In this document: positions 4,933 through 5,869 of the stretch, in pieces
How positions within the stretch are numbered: position 1 is the stretch's first letter
How the letters are laid out: the number at the start of each line of letters is the position of its first letter
Source: Acidaminococcus fermentans
GTDB lineage: Bacteria > Bacillota_C > Negativicutes > Acidaminococcales > Acidaminococcaceae
Assembly (NCBI GenBank): GCA_004555735.1
Contig: SFHH01000155.1
Location: 1-5,869 of the forward strand
DNA: 5,869 nucleotides
Direction of reading: 5' to 3'
Program-made: the position numbers and the translations under genes
The notes under the pieces: model-generated
The model's database searches: none
What the model was told of the DNA's origin: nothing
What the model saw: the letters and a program-made list of their open reading frames with translations, nothing else

Positions 4933-5869
4933 ATGTTCTTGGGCGTTGTTGGTTTCCTGATGGTTGTGATCATTGTGGCGGCCCTGATCCGCGGCAAATC
5001 CAACCCGGTACCTCTGTTCGTGATGGTACCTGTCATCGCAGCTTTGATCTGCGGATTCTCTCCTGCTGAAATCTTTGGTTTCGTGAAAGCTGGTGTGACC
5101 AAGACCTGGTCCACTGCTGTACTGTTCATCTTCTCCATCGTTTACTTCTCCATGATGGGGGATATGGGGCTGTTCGACCCCATGGTGAACTGGCTGGTTA
5201 AAAAAGCCGGTGACAACATCGTCATGGTGACCGTGGCTACCGCCTGCATCGCCGTCATTTCCCACCTGGACGGCGCTCTGGCTTCCACCCTGCTGATCAC
5301 CATCCCCGCTATGCTCCCCATCTACAAGAAGCTGCATATGCGTCCTGTAGTGCTGGTCTGCATCATCGGTGCCGCCATGTCCATCATGAACCTGCTGCCC
5401 TGGGGCGGCCCTGTGGCCCGTACCGGCGTAGTGCTGAACGCTGATGTAAATGCGCTGTGGCAGCAATTGATTCCTCTCCAGGGCGTTGGCCTGGTGATCC
5501 TGCTGATCTTCGCTGCTTACATGGGTATGATGGAAAAGAAACGGGGCGCCGGCCTGAATCCTACCGGTAAAGCTGCGGAACTGTCTGAGGATGAAGATGA
5601 AAAATCCGCCGATGACGATCTGTCCGCTGATGACGCCGCTTTCATGCGCCGTCCCAAGATGATCTGGTTCAACGGCATCCTGACCCTGTTCGTCATCGGC
5701 CTGCTGTGCTTCACCAAGATCCCTCTGTACGGGGCTTTCATGTTTGGTCTGGCTGTGGCCTTGATCGCTAACTTCCACACCGCCAAGGACCAAGCTCGTG
5801 CCATTAAGATGCACGCTGCCACCGCTCTGACCATGCCCATGATCCTGCTGGCTTCCGGCGTGTTCCTGG
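4933..5869 (+). CDS. CitMHS-family citrate transporter, copy 2 (partial, cut by window end)
   Basis: The reading frame is open from the ATG to the last base, covering 312 codons of an expected 440 or so. AAAGGAGG (4916-4923) lies nine bases before the start; an ATG at 4926 is out of frame. The product is the same CitMHS-type citrate symporter as copy 1: no gaps, 307 of 312 residues identical. The changes are Val174Ala, Leu180Ile, Ala185Val, Ile188Val and Ser300Thr, all conservative. The HLDG (111-114) and LPWGG (155-159) blocks and the acidic central loop are intact. Copy 2 has its own promoter and operator. Near-identity argues for redundancy or dosage rather than a new substrate. The 3' end, which would show the natural C-terminus of copy 1, lies outside the window. 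Confidence 0.9.
   Translation, partial: MFLGVVGFLMVVIIVAALIRGKSNPVPLFVMVPVIAALICGFSPAEIFGFVKAGVTKTWSTAVLFIFSIVYFSMMGDMGLFDPMVNWLVKKAGDNIVMVTVATACIAVISHLDGALASTLLITIPAMLPIYKKLHMRPVVLVCIIGAAMSIMNLLPWGGPVARTGVVLNADVNALWQQLIPLQGVGLVILLIFAAYMGMMEKKRGAGLNPTGKAAELSEDEDEKSADDDLSADDAAFMRRPKMIWFNGILTLFVIGLLCFTKIPLYGAFMFGLAVALIANFHTAKDQARAIKMHAATALTMPMILLASGVFL

Noticed and set aside
4570..5069. Small plus-strand frames spanning the region between the transporters (4570-4845, 4833-5069)
   Set aside because: They overlap real coding sequence in another frame, lack ribosome binding sites and cross promoter elements.

Overview
The window looks like part of the chromosome of an anaerobic, citrate-fermenting bacterium. 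The coding DNA is fairly GC-rich and uses Firmicutes-style Shine-Dalgarno sequences (AAAGGAGG, GGGAGGTG). The combination of citDEF with CitMHS transporters suggests the Negativicutes, most likely Acidaminococcus or a close relative. That assignment is inference from gene content and style, not from a database search. All genes found lie on the + strand.

Region 1 (1-2888) is a compact citrate lyase operon: citD (acyl carrier, gamma), citE (beta, citryl-ACP lyase) and citF (alpha, citrate:acetyl-ACP transferase). One untranslated base separates each pair of genes, each gene has its own Shine-Dalgarno sequence, and the operon closes with a strong intrinsic terminator. The accessory genes citC, citX and citG, which activate the lyase, are not in the window.

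Region 2 (2889-3308) is non-coding. It holds a 134-bp inverted-repeat element whose ends are tandem heptamers (GTCATAC), then an AT-rich regulatory region with a 16-bp perfect palindrome, an extended -10 promoter and an ~86-nt leader.

Region 3 (3309-5869) holds two tandem CitMHS-family citrate transporter genes. Over the 937 nt shared in the window they align without gaps, with about 56 nucleotide and 5 amino-acid differences by hand count. The first gene appears to have lost its natural 3' end. Its frame runs through the right arm of a terminator and a repeat remnant, adding 33 atypical residues. The second is cut by the window end.

The genes form a citrate utilisation module: the transporters import citrate (probably as a metal complex with protons) and CitDEF cleaves it to acetate and oxaloacetate. 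The most interesting non-coding signal is an ATAAG-N6-CTTAT dyad centred exactly 54.5 bp upstream of the -10 box of both transporter genes. This puts it near -66, resembling the published arrangement for the citrate-sensing LysR regulator CcpC of Bacillus. No wholly new system is evident. The main points to check are the shared operator, the readthrough C-terminus of copy 1, the mosaic divergence of the two copies and the heptamer-ended repeat.
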